NCBI GenBank assembly: GCA_008508345.1
Contig: QNGE01001703.1
Coordinates: 62,001-126,000 of the forward strand
Origin: Paragonimus westermani
Lineage: Eukaryota; Platyhelminthes; Trematoda; Plagiorchiida; Troglotrematidae
Reading direction: 5' to 3'
DNA: 64,000 bases
The notes under the pieces are model-generated. The model saw only the letters and a program-made list of their open reading frames with translations. It was not told where the DNA came from and searched no databases. A program made the translations under genes and the position numbers. This document shows, one piece after another, positions 12,781 to 24,029 of the stretch (position 1 is the stretch's first letter; each line of letters begins with the position of its first letter).

Positions 12781-14342
12781 TCAATAAGATCGACCATCAT
12801 ACGATTCCATTACTATACTGACTAACGAATATTGAAAATTATATTTTGTGCAACAGTCTTCCTTATGAGCGTTCACTTTGTGTAAGTGGACTTTACCATT
12901 GACCCTTTTATAAGATAAACCTTCAATATTGAGGTTGGCCTTCCTGATAAAATTATGTTGCTGCAAATAACCAAACTGAATCATTAGGTGGTGTCTCCAG
13001 GCATGCCTCGAAATGGACCGAAAATAATTTTCTCCATTTCGAATATGAAAGTTTGAAACCAGTCAGTAAATGTTCATATTTGTTTTCAAAACTTTCAAGC
13101 GCCATAAAAAACAGGACAAATATATGTTAATCGTACATGGAAGTTCACAAATGTTTTGTTCGGCCGGTGAAAGTCTTACACACGTGAACACCTGCACGCA
13201 ACTTGTAACAACCGTCAATGTCGTCAATCCGGTAGACCACACATACCGGGTGACAATGAAATATCTGTGGGTAAACGATGCATATCCTATGATTCACGTC
13301 TGTGCACACAAAAACCGCTGGTGTAAACCATGCAATTCTGTTGGACGTTCATCCCAAAACGCAATCAATCTGGACAAGTGAGAACCACTGGGAGCTGAAG
13401 GCCACGGCGGGTGCTTTGTCTTTCTATCCAATATAACACCACCACCATCTAACACTAGACGACTAGAACGGTCCCTACTCAGTGAAACCACTAACGGTGT
13501 TTGCGGTTTGGTTTAGTCCCCAACTAGAAGATGCACGAATATTCATCAAAGATGAAGAACTCATAAAAAAACCAAAAACAACTATTCTTACCTTGATTTT
13601 TGGATGCGCTGCCTGTGTGGATCCTATTATGATTTGAAATATGTTCACTCGACTCCACAGAAAACTACATACCACAACGATTACCCTACTATCCACGTGT
13701 GCAACGACACACAATGGTCGTTTATGACGAATAAAACCCTGATTCGTAGCCCGAGGGTCATTGGTTCAAGATTTCTTCCAACACCTTGATACGATGTATG
13801 CCACCCAACGGGAAGCTCTCCACTGAGTTTGGGAAGAGCGTCAGGTAACATTGCAACAATGCCCTTCTGGAAACTAAATGAAGTAAACACATGATTGCGT
13901 TTGCCATGGTCACCGGATTTATAATTTCAAACGTGTCAAGTGTACATCTGTTCCTCAAGCACAGAGCGGAATTTGTAAGAAATCTTATACGATGAGCGCG
14001 GCTCATGAGCACCCGATAAGACAACGTTAGTGTTTAACCCATTCTTCTTCTTTGAACATCAGCCAATCGACACAGACAAGAGTAGTAACCTATGACTATC
14101 CCAGATCATGATAGGACAAACCAAATATTCTACTATGAGAGTGGTACAGGTAAAATACTCAGCTCTACACACAGTCAGACATTATTATTCGAGAAGAAAC
14201 TACCCATAAACAACGTGAATCTCGTAAGATTGACGAGTTCGTACATTGATGCTGCTTGTGATGGAAAAAACAACATTATAAAAAAACCACCATCGCTTCG
14301 CTGAGGTTCTCAGGGGATTTTCAATGGTGTGCTGTATCAAGT
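12781..14342. other. spacer between two divergently oriented PLE relics
   Basis: This spacer lies between the minus-strand PLE and the plus-strand PLE, which point away from each other. It contains a perfect 9-base inverted repeat, CGAAATGGA (13009-13017) and TCCATTTCG (13033-13041), with a 15-base loop. A B-box-like GGTTCAAGATT at 13763-13773 resembles the tail of a tRNA-derived repeat, but no convincing A box was found. Open frames on both strands have no motifs I can assign. Upstream PLE sequence may be hidden here beyond recognition. Confidence 0.45.
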
Positions 14343-16760
14343 TTGAAAACTTCTCCAGAGGAACTGTTCGTAACACCAAGGTCAGAACAATTCGTTTTCT
14401 ACAGAGCTGTCACTCACGATCTGCCAGTATGTGTACTTTCTAGTGGCAGTTTAAAGCATGTACACAACCTGTCGTCAACTCAGTTCAGTCACACGCAACT
14501 GGATGTTCCCTCCCTTGGAGTGAATTACGAAATACCACCCAAAGACGTTGCCAAGTTGAAAAATCAAGTGCAATTTGAATACACGTACGACCAATTGAAG
14601 GATCTGTCGCCCATTTCTGATCTGACGAGCCGCTTTTGTGCAAAGCTAGTAGGCATTCCGAACCAATTCACACCAGCATCTATTCGACAGCAATGTTGTC
14701 TAAAACGGGAATACCCTCGTGCAACGAAAGGATTGAGGAAATGTGGTACTTGGCGTTTCTAAAGCCGAATAAAGGTTTTGGTCTAGTCATCATGGTCAGG
14801 AACGAGTACAGAAGGAAAATGGATACTACTTTGAGAGACCAGCGAAATTTTGAGGAGGACAAAATTACTGAAAACAATAATACTGCTGGAAGGGCAAATA
14901 GTGAGGCAACTCCAGACACTGTTGTTGCACGGCCATCTGTCTGAAAATCAATATAGAAACATGAAGCCAATCGGGACGGAAACACCACAAATGAGAGTTG
15001 CACCTAGAAAACACAAGGAGGAAGCACCCCNGAACCAATTCACACCAGCATCTATTCGACAGCAATGTTGTCTGAAACGGGAACACCCTCATGCAACGAA
15101 AGGATTGAGGAAATGCAGTACTTGGCGTTTCTAAAGCCGAATAAAGGTTTTGGTCTTGTCATCATGGTCAGGAACGATTACAGAGGGAGAATGGATACTA
15201 CTTTGGGAGACCAGTGAAATTTTAAGAAGGAGAAAATGACTGAAAACAATAATACTGCTGGAAGAGCAAATAGAGAGGCAACTCCAGATACTGTTGTTGC
15301 ACGGCCATATGTCTGAAAATCAATATAGAAACATGAAGCTAATCGGGACGGAAACACCACAAATGAGAGTTGCACCTAAAAAACACTAGGAGGGAGCACC
15401 CCTGCTACAAATTTCGTTTATGAGCAAATAGGCACATCATAAAGTTGCTAGATTGCTGATTGAGATTCTGGACCCTCACTGTTTAAAAGATTCCTTCGAA
15501 CAGGCAGAGACATTAGAATGCATGTCGATTAGATTGACATTGATTCCCTTCTTAGAAACGGTCTCTCCCTCCGTGAGACAGTTGACCTTTCATGTGATTT
15601 CGTTTTCAACCAAAACTTTGATACAGGTATTCCACTTGAATATCTAAAAGATCTCATCTTACTTTGTACACAGAACATCAGATACACTTTGAAAGAATCT
15701 TCCTATAGACAAGTAGACGGAGTGGTTATGGGTAGCCCGTTAGGCCAAACATTAGCCGATATCACCTTGGGAATGACAGAACGGCAAGTCCGAGATAATA
15801 TTGCCAGAGCACTGTCGTACAAACAATCAGCTGGTGGTGTTTTGGTTTTTATGGATTCTGATTATTTCGAATTGTTTTTTTAACCTTCTCAACACTATTA
15901 AGCCGAAACTATCCTTGTATTACGAGGAGGAATCTAAAAGCAATTTAGCTTTCTGGGATGTACTCATCACCCGGCATGAGGATGGGACATTACAGTGATC
16001 AGTGCACCGCAAAACAACATGGAGCGGACAATATCTTTGGTTCTCCAGCTTCGTCCAGATAGCGTGCAAGAGAGGTTTGGTCAGAATATTATTTCATAGG
16101 GCCAGACGTATTTGCCGCGCCGACAAGCTACCGACGGAGGAGAAGGTAACAAGGAAAACCTTCATGACAAACAAATATCCCGAAAAGTTCACGGACACCC
16201 ATAGCGAAATTAGCGAATACAAAGAGCCATTCCAAACAGCTCAAAAGGAAGATATACTTCTATTTTTGCCATTCAATGGAGATCATTTGGCAAACATCAT
16301 CAAGCATGAATTGGAATCTGCCCTATCTCGTACGTACGCCGCTGTCCAATTTCGCTTGGTTCAAATTACCAAAGGAACCGTTCTACACAATGGCGAACAC
16401 AATTTCTTTGATTATTCTGTCTCTCACGTTGTCTATCCGTTCACTGGCAGTTACGGTGACATCTGTATAAGCAGAACAGACCGACAGCTGTCACAACGAG
16501 TAACAGAACACGTCCCGAACTGAAACGACAACCCCAAACCAGTGAATCCGTTACTCGAAGCCCCGTATCATTGATTACCATACATCTCATGGAAATAGGT
16601 CACCAGATCAACCCATTTAGTTCATTCAAAATATTGTTGTCATCAAAACCCGAAGCTACTGACATTTAGCGAAGCTATGCTGATTAGAACTCATCAGCCG
16701 GCGCTGTGTGCACAAAAGTGGTTGAAGCAACCCACAGGGTTGTCGTGGTGGTGATGACAC
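14343..16760 (+). mobile_element. Penelope-like retroelement relic (N-term, RT, GIY-YIG), plus strand
   Basis: The longest PLE copy in the window. The N-terminal part (14343-14762) has LSSTQFSHTQLDVPSLG, typical of the start of PLE proteins. It runs into an RT finger segment, LKPNKGFGLVIM, after a frameshift near 14740. A 371-base near-duplication around the N at 15031 interrupts it. RT motif A is seen near 15530-15585 (DIDSLLRNGLSLRETV), and motif B at about 15704-15763 (YRQVDGVVMGSPLGQTLADI). Motif C at 15851-15868 reads MDSDYF, so the normal aspartate pair is lost. A connector follows (LAFWDVLITRHEDGTLQ; LPFNGD). The endonuclease segment GDICISRTDRQLSQRV (about 16458-16505) has a disturbed YIG motif. 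LIRTHQPALCAQK lies near 16680-16720. In-frame stops occur at 15999, 16521 and beyond. A hammerhead-like fold follows at 16838. Confidence 0.85.
14660..15402. repeat. 371-base near-identical tandem copy within the PLE, around a single N
   Basis: Bases 14660-15030 and 15032-15402 align at equal length, with roughly 23 substitutions or about 6%. The N at 15031 marks the join exactly. The segment encodes part of the RT fingers. Because it lies in a mobile element, the two versions could be alleles or two different genomic copies of the element mis-joined. The duplication inflates the PLE length and should not be read as a domain duplication. Confidence 0.8.
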
Positions 16761-16837
16761 AATAGGTTGGTACGATTGTTTAAGTGTCCATACCCTGTCT
16801 ATCTCTAATTGTCTGTCATACATAACTTGCATGTTTT

Positions 16838-16886
16838 GGGTTGGTCACTGAGGAGAGTAAACGAAATATCAACATATCGCAACGTG
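16838..16886 (+). ncRNA. PLE-associated hammerhead fold, type A (decayed)
   Basis: About 90 bases after the endonuclease end of the upstream PLE. The core reads CTGAGGA (16848-16854), then GAGTAAAC, then GAAA (16863-16866). A short, nearly palindromic helix III follows (ATA/CAT or ATAT/ATAT depending on register). Helix I pairs GTT-G-GTCA on the left with TCGCAAC on the right, with a bulge and a mismatch. The sequence is clearly homologous to the better fold at 50733-50780, and similarity continues to about 16930. Weak helices suggest it is no longer functional. Confidence 0.6.
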
Positions 16887-16889
16887 TCT

Positions 16890-19800
16890 TTTTTCTGCAC
16901 TGATGAAGTTATTAAAGGGAACCCAGTGTTTTAAGACATGAGATGTCGATCCTAAATTAGTTGCGCTAAAAACCATGTTACTCTGTCCTTAATTCATCAT
17001 ACCGTTGTGTTCTGCCCAGCAGAAGTTAAACTGGGATCAATAACTTCCAATCCATAAAACAAGGTTCTGTCTATCGGAAACGGTTAAAAAATCAGTCCCT
17101 CAAGGGTAGTCATTGAAAATATGATCGGTGCATCAATTAGGCGAATTGGTTAACCATCCGTCAACAGTCTGTCCGTTACATGAGATAGTACGCATATCGA
17201 ACTCGGCAAACTAAACACCTTATTTGCTAACCTCAATCCACTTCCAGAGATCAAGCACTAGGCTTGGGGCTATTCCAGTAGACTGTGTTCACACAATCAC
17301 GCCAACTTTCGCATACGTATGTGAAAACCCCATCATGAATGCACATGGCACTGTCAGTCGGAAATCTATCGTCCTCCACCATACTCCCAAAATGGAGTGC
17401 TTATAGGACTCTATGTTGTTCAAGTCTGATCTAAGAGGGAAAATATTCTCGTTATATTGGTCAAATGCGCTTATGTTAACGAAGTATTCCAGGGAAAATC
17501 CCTGGCTTTCTCGAGTTAAACCGTCTATTTATCACATGCACATTTGGCATAATGGAATGTTGATAAGTCTGCGATATTGAGGATTTGGAGACAGACCTAC
17601 ATTTTGTAACCGTCAGTTGCTAGCGCTTGCATAACTGGAAGTAGTAATGGTACAGCCTTCTATCTTGACAGGTTTCTCGATTTCTCGTGATCACAAAACT
17701 CACAGCGTAACGCAAAATCCTGAAATAGGTGGCACTGAACGGCTGAATGTTACAGCGTTTTTCACTAGAATTATGTTATCAACCCAGTGCAGGCCTGAGT
17801 GCAGAATGTTCAGTTTGCATTTACACTGTTACTGCTAACAAGCGGTTCGATTAAAGTGTGTTGATTGGTGACGACAAGACAGAACTCCAATCCGAACGAT
17901 CTTACGTAAACTTGATCATAAACCAATCGGTCAATGTTATCGGCAGCCCATCGGCGCCGCCTACACTGTTAGTGCAGTACAAGACAGATTCCCATATCAT
18001 ATCTAGACCGTCAGTCCCTCTTTATCATCACAGTGGTAAAAATAACACTCAAACTTTGATATCAGTAGGCGTTTTTGGTAAACAGCACTGTTGAACCTAC
18101 GGTATTGGATCCGGCAACCAAGCCTGGAAACCACGTCTTCGGTGTTATGAACCAATTGTTTTTTTCACTAACCATGGTGTTTCAAAAGTGTACAAAGGTT
18201 TACAACAATGACCACCATTTTTGGATCTATAGCAGTATGCTTGTTATTACACAAGGATACTACGGGGATCGTAATTGGCACATGCATCTGAAGTTTACCA
18301 AGTGCTCGTGGGTGTTTCACCGAAACCGTTAACGATGTACTGTATGATGATACCATCTACTTAAAGTTTTATGGTGTATTAACTAGAGTCCATCAACCGT
18401 TTGGAAAACTGTGCGGGTGTGATCTTGTGAGACTCTTACTCAGACGGCTCTAACTTTGCTCGGACGCTTGCAGATGCAAACTAAAAATGGGCTGGTAAAA
18501 ATTGTGCTAGTTGTCAACAACTATCAACGCCTTATAGTTGACCACCCTAAGCCCTTTGCTGGGTGTCCCACTCATCATAACATGTCGCGCAGTGTTGATG
18601 ATTCACAAACTTGCCGTATCATAAATGGCGTGCAAAGTGTGGATTCACGTCAAGCTAGCCTCAGTGGGCCGCAGGTGACCACATACCAATCAGCGCCAAA
18701 AACTTCACTGTCATCAAAACTGTACGCATTATTATCTAGGCAATTAGAAAGCGAAGGTCTCCGAGTGCAAAAACACGGAACACTGTTGACAACTGATTCA
18801 CGTTGTAATAAAATTACACAGCTGTGAAATAAACGTGCACCGATTTTGATTCTCTCGGTAGAAATCTGTAGAGGATTTTAGTCTGAAGTATTCTCAACAG
18901 TGTACAATTTCAGCGTATGCCGTAAAGAATGAGCAGTAGTAGGTTATATCACAATCAATCAAAAGCAGCTGAGAGAAGACTCTACTCTAGCTGAACATAA
19001 TGCGTATACACTTGGTCATCAAAGAGCATATTTCACTCGTTAACCAGATACGGGTGGTTAGGGGGTACTTCTCCGAAAACTGTTTCAGTTCGTCCATCCA
19101 CCGCAGTGGAAACATATTCTTAGATAGGATCTGTTTACACCGGAACACATTATGTAGTTTTGTGGGCAAGCCATCTGGCCCAATGACTACAGAAACCCTT
19201 CTCAAGTTACACATACCCAGATCAACAACCATTCTGTTGTCTACCTCTCCTAAGCATTCCAGTGGAAAATCACATGTATATATGTCTGCTTGAATGTCTG
19301 CTTCTTTGTTGTTTCTGCCGGTCTACGTCTGTGCTCACTATATCAATATGATTATTTGATGTTTGCATGCTGCATGTCAGTGCTGTCTGTCTGATTCGGT
19401 CATTTATTGATGTGACTGTGGCTTGCGTTTCAATAAATAGTCAAGCAAACCGTATTGTTGTGACCAAAAAAGAAGCTCAAACAGCAGTGTATTTCCATTT
19501 GCACTGGTGATATGTCCACCCCCTATATTGCACACACAAGACCCTAACTGTCTCTTCTGATCCCTTGTTGTCCCGGCGTTCAGCCCTGATCTATTGTTTT
19601 TGAACATATTCAAAATATTACTCACAAATGAGTGTATGTCATACAACCGTATTATCCCAACGACGAGGAGATTGCAACGACTAGATGTTTTACCACACCG
19701 GTAGTTGTAAAGCTATGAGCACATTAGTAATCAGTTGGAACATTTAGCAAGATAGTCACGTGTTTGATTTTAAGCTAGTTACAGCCCGAAATAGTTGTAT

Positions 19801-22800
19801 CATTTATTCATCCTTTGAACTGATGACATAAACCCCTCTGCTGATTACAAGCTAACCGCTTCGTTATCGAACATTTCGAGAATTACAGAGGTAGAGTGAA
19901 TGTTGAACAGTTAACCAGTTGCTCCGTTTACTCTACACCGCACCTTGCACACTGAAGGAGGAGCTATAGATAGATTTGGAGGTTCTGTAACTCTGTGCTA
20001 GTTAACGAATACGTCGTGTAATCCATTTCCGTATGAGATACTAAAGTAACGTTTCTCCGTCTGTACTCCACATCATTTCTGAGGTGGCCATCCAGAATAA
20101 CTGAGAATTTAAAGGGGAATACTTCGTTCAATCATTCACTTGTATGACAGATTGGAATCTTCTAATTCGTTATGAACCAGCAAGCATTTGAATGGCAATA
20201 CGAACACAAACGGTGCCACAACAGCAGTCGCTCTCTCTGACTTACGGTTAACGGATTAATCAAACATCTCGACTGTTTTTCGACAATTTATTAATTTAAT
20301 CGAAAGGTGAGGAATTAGCTACCCCCTCCCAAACCTGCATCAGAATGTATTCCTTAAAGATGCAGAGTGGAACTTCATTAGGATCAAAAGTATTTTGCCG
20401 AAGTTTATTTACCTCTTTCAGTTAAAAATATTAACCGGTTTTAATACATTGCAGAAGCTCCTATTGCATTGTTTGTTCCCTGAATCTACAAAGGTCATTG
20501 AGGTTAGAAGTTGTCTAACTTTGAAATTCTCTCAGTTGGGTCGATGATAGATACGAACATGAAAACAGATTTTTTACACAGCCATGTTTGCTCATCATAG
20601 ACTTGACTTAATTTTCTTGGACGCATATTTTCATTAATCAATCGGAATGTAAACAAACGTCCTTCAAATAGGAGCAAAAGACGGGAGTATGGCACAGCTT
20701 AAATAGTTATCACCTCATTACCTCATCCTGATATACAATGCAGCTTGCAATTTTCCTCCGATGCATTGAAGGAGGCTCCAAAGTGTTCTCATTACTTGCA
20801 ATAAATAAATGTTTGTAAACGTCCTCAAGAAAAGCACAGGAAATGAGACGGAGGCGCAATGTAAAATACTAAACATTTGTTGGAATCGAACTCTCCAAGA
20901 ATAAACCAGGCAATAAAGTCTCGCACATGCACAAACAAGCTTGCAGCTTGCCGGTCGCTACCGTGACACTGATAAGACTGTAAGAAACGCCTGGTGATCA
21001 CAGGGGACGCTTTGCATCCTTCGAATAAGAAACCTTGACGAAGATCATCAACTGCATCCACTTGATGATGTGCGTTCAGATGGCTTTGTGCAACTTATGA
21101 AGCTCATTGCCCACATCTTGTTGATTGTACGATCATCGTGGCCTTTAGCCTGTCAAGACTCCAAACCAATTAGCAAAAGGCAAAACTGTTGGAGAAACTG
21201 CGTTTCTGTTCAACTTACGTAGGTGGCCGGGGCTCTTCGTCTTAAGTTGAAATGGCAAGTTTAACCGGGAGTATTGTATACCTGCTGTAGCGAGAATGAC
21301 ATTAGATGCGAGCAATGAATGACCGTGTTTCAACCTACAACTCAACCTTCTGGTGGGCATGTTAAAATCAGCAGTTTTGAAGTTCACCCGCAAACAGACT
21401 TTGACTTTTGGCGTTCAAAACAATAGCTTACGTTTGAAACCGTTAGGTTGGTCATTTTGGATAGACTTTACGAAGCAAGAGAACAAATTGCTTATGCTTG
21501 CACGAGGCTGGATTACTTGACCCGATGGTCTTGAGGTAATGGTGACCAGAGGTGACTGAGGAAAGAATGTTGGTCGATTCACGGGAACTTTGGGAAGAAC
21601 ACTGATCAGTTGATATGTATGATATGTTAGCTTCTACAATACACCAGGGTGAATAAGCGAATCCTTGATTTTGCTTGTTTTATTCTTGATGATTCTAGTC
21701 ATGCGTGTGTTTGATTTGTTGAGACAACTGTTGGGTCGTATGACCAACGTGGATTTCCTAACAGCCAGTGAAGTGTTGTGTATCGATTTCATGTTTCAAA
21801 TTCCGAGTTGTCATTGAAAATGTAGTAAACATCACCTGTGGTTTGAGCGTCCAGAATGAACCCTGAAACAACAGTGGAAAAAGTGACAACAAATTCGCTA
21901 GTGCGCTCCCTATGAATGAAGACTGTGTGAGGAAAGCTTTCTAAAGACGCCGAGGATTGTTTCTTAGTTGAATCCGTTTCAACTTTCCGACTGAGAAGTT
22001 TTCCAAACAACCGATATCATATTGAGATTGGACAATCAACTAACAAATATGATCTAACGACACTAACAAGCAAGTTTATTGCGATGTTTTTGAATTGTTC
22101 GACAGGGTTTATTTCAAACATTATGTTAGTTAAGCTGTACGCCTTTTGACAACTGAATGGAATGCGGATAAATAGCTGGGTAGAACTGTAAAGAGGTACA
22201 GTTTGGCGTTTGACTCCCTATGACAAAAAAGATGAACGTGCACGAATTTCTTCTCAACAATCATCTGTTCTCGTTGTGCTAGTTGTAACATAACAAAAAA
22301 ATTTGGAAGCCGTTATGTGCGCACACAATAATGCGTGATACAACAATGTTCAGACCGTTCATTTCTGTTTCCTTCCGTGGCTCCTCTCAGGTGAATGAAT
22401 GAATGCACACGCATGCACACACTTGTAGGGAAACAAAGCATAACCGCTCACAAAACAGACAGGGTTAGAGATAACTGCTCCAGGCTAGACAGCATAGACA
22501 CCGACGGCTTGTCATTATAGAAACAGATGGATGGTTTCGTGTAACTCTTTCAACCGTAAACGTTTTTGTTACAGACATCTTTGAAGATGAGATATATTCA
22601 GTGCGTGTAAAAATCGAGAAAAAAATTCAGGAATTTCGTGTTACATCGCCAGATGTCCTAGAATTATCAAAAGTCCAATAGGTGTATGCCTGAGGATGAT
22701 TTTCTGTAGGTACGTTCACAAAAGAGAAGGATTCACAAAGATGGTTACTAAGCAACAAATTAATGTAATTTGCAGTTATTTTTTGCTGAATTTTGAACAC

Positions 22801-23935
22801 GAACTACCGTCTCGAAACAACAAATAAACACCAAAAGGTATGTTCCGTTCACATACAGAAGTGGAAAATATGCTGTTCTTCCTGGTGTTTTTGCATGCGT
22901 GTCGAGCCCGAGTCGTGGTTGTTTGAAGGAAGGGTTTTCAAAAAATTATCTTAACCGTTTATCACTTTCACAGGTTAGAATTAAACGAATCAAATGGTGA
23001 ATAACCTGGAAGTTTTATCCCCAGTGTTGTGTATTAAAGACCAAATGTCTTTGAAATAGTGTCTCAATGATGAATTCTCTAAACAGTACCGTGCAAGAAA
23101 AAACGGTTACATTTGACAGTACTTACATCTAATTAGTATGCACAGGAAGAGCGGACGGTATACTGACGTTGTAGGAGTTGTGCTGTAATAGATTGTGGTG
23201 CATTCTAACTAGCAAGTACTAGAGACGATTCCAGCATGCGGAATACAAAAGTAATTATGTACGTCATAAACAGTTCATTGTTGTAAGTGCCATGTGAGTT
23301 GACGGTATTCGACTCTCAGTGTTGTTGCGTGCACAAAGGTTTTCCCTTCAAGTTCGTAACGTGACAAGAGGTCTATGTTATTTCTCCCAACATTTCGCCG
23401 TTTTATATTGCTTCGCGATCATTGGCAATTAAAACTTTCAGACGCCCATTTTCCTGTTATCAAATTATTGCGTAAGCGTTCGTTGAACTGGTGAGAATAC
23501 TAGTTTAGCAGTGAAAAATACGCTGAATCCGGCCGGAACTGAAGGTGTGCTGCTGATAGTCTTACTTTAACTGGGTAAAAACGTCGTTTAGTTGCTAATG
23601 GGTTAAGGAACTCATCCACTTTTATATATCAAAACGAAATTAGAACCAAACGGCTCATTGGCAATATCCGAATTCAAACGCTGATCAGCGAACTAGAAGT
23701 CAACTTATTCGCAGGACAGCTGTAAAACTGCCTATATCCTGCGAATAATAGGCTATGGGCTATTTCGCACACAACTGGTTGTAACACTTCTCAAACGTAT
23801 TTCAAACTTCCGTTGATGAAAAATGTCTGCTATATTTGAAGTGAACTATTTTGAGTATTATATCCGCACCAAATTTAGTACGAATGAAGTTGAATAGTTT
23901 GAGCGTCGTGTTTAACATGTTATTGATAAACAGAT
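16890..23935. other. unannotated AT-rich DNA
   Basis: The first 40 bases continue the similarity to 50.8 kb. Beyond that no repeat or gene is recognised. Open frames reach 123 codons (18456-18827, plus) without known motifs. Several minus-strand frames cluster at 20.5-22.0 kb, but I see no family signature and cannot assemble exons with confidence. A 27-base stretch on the minus strand at 21836-21862 has exon-like splice borders (see findings). Confidence 0.5.
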
Positions 23936-23974
23936 TGGGAATAACACAACGTTACGAGCAAGTTGTAATACTCT

Positions 23975-24012
23975 ACGTTTCAACCACCTCGGGTGGCCTT
24001 CCTCAGGAGTGT
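23975..24012 (-). ncRNA. hammerhead-like motif, possible PLE terminal relic
   Basis: On the minus strand the core CTGAGGA (24006-24000) is followed by a hairpin of seven pairs, GGCCACC/GGTGGTT with a CGA loop and two G-U pairs, and then by GAAACGT (GAAA at 23981-23978). One unpaired A sits between the core and the hairpin, which is not canonical. Helix III could be ACGT/ACGT around a 22-base loop. Helix I is not convincing, although AACAC and GTGTT segments flank at roughly the right places. No PLE coding remnant is seen nearby. Confidence 0.35.
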
Positions 24013-24029
24013 TGTCAACACTTGGTAGT

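Noticed and set aside
23525..23570. GAATCCGGCCGGAAC...CTGCTGA block similar to the SINE middle part
   Set aside because: Alignment needs several gaps, and neither an A box nor a ribozyme helix follows.
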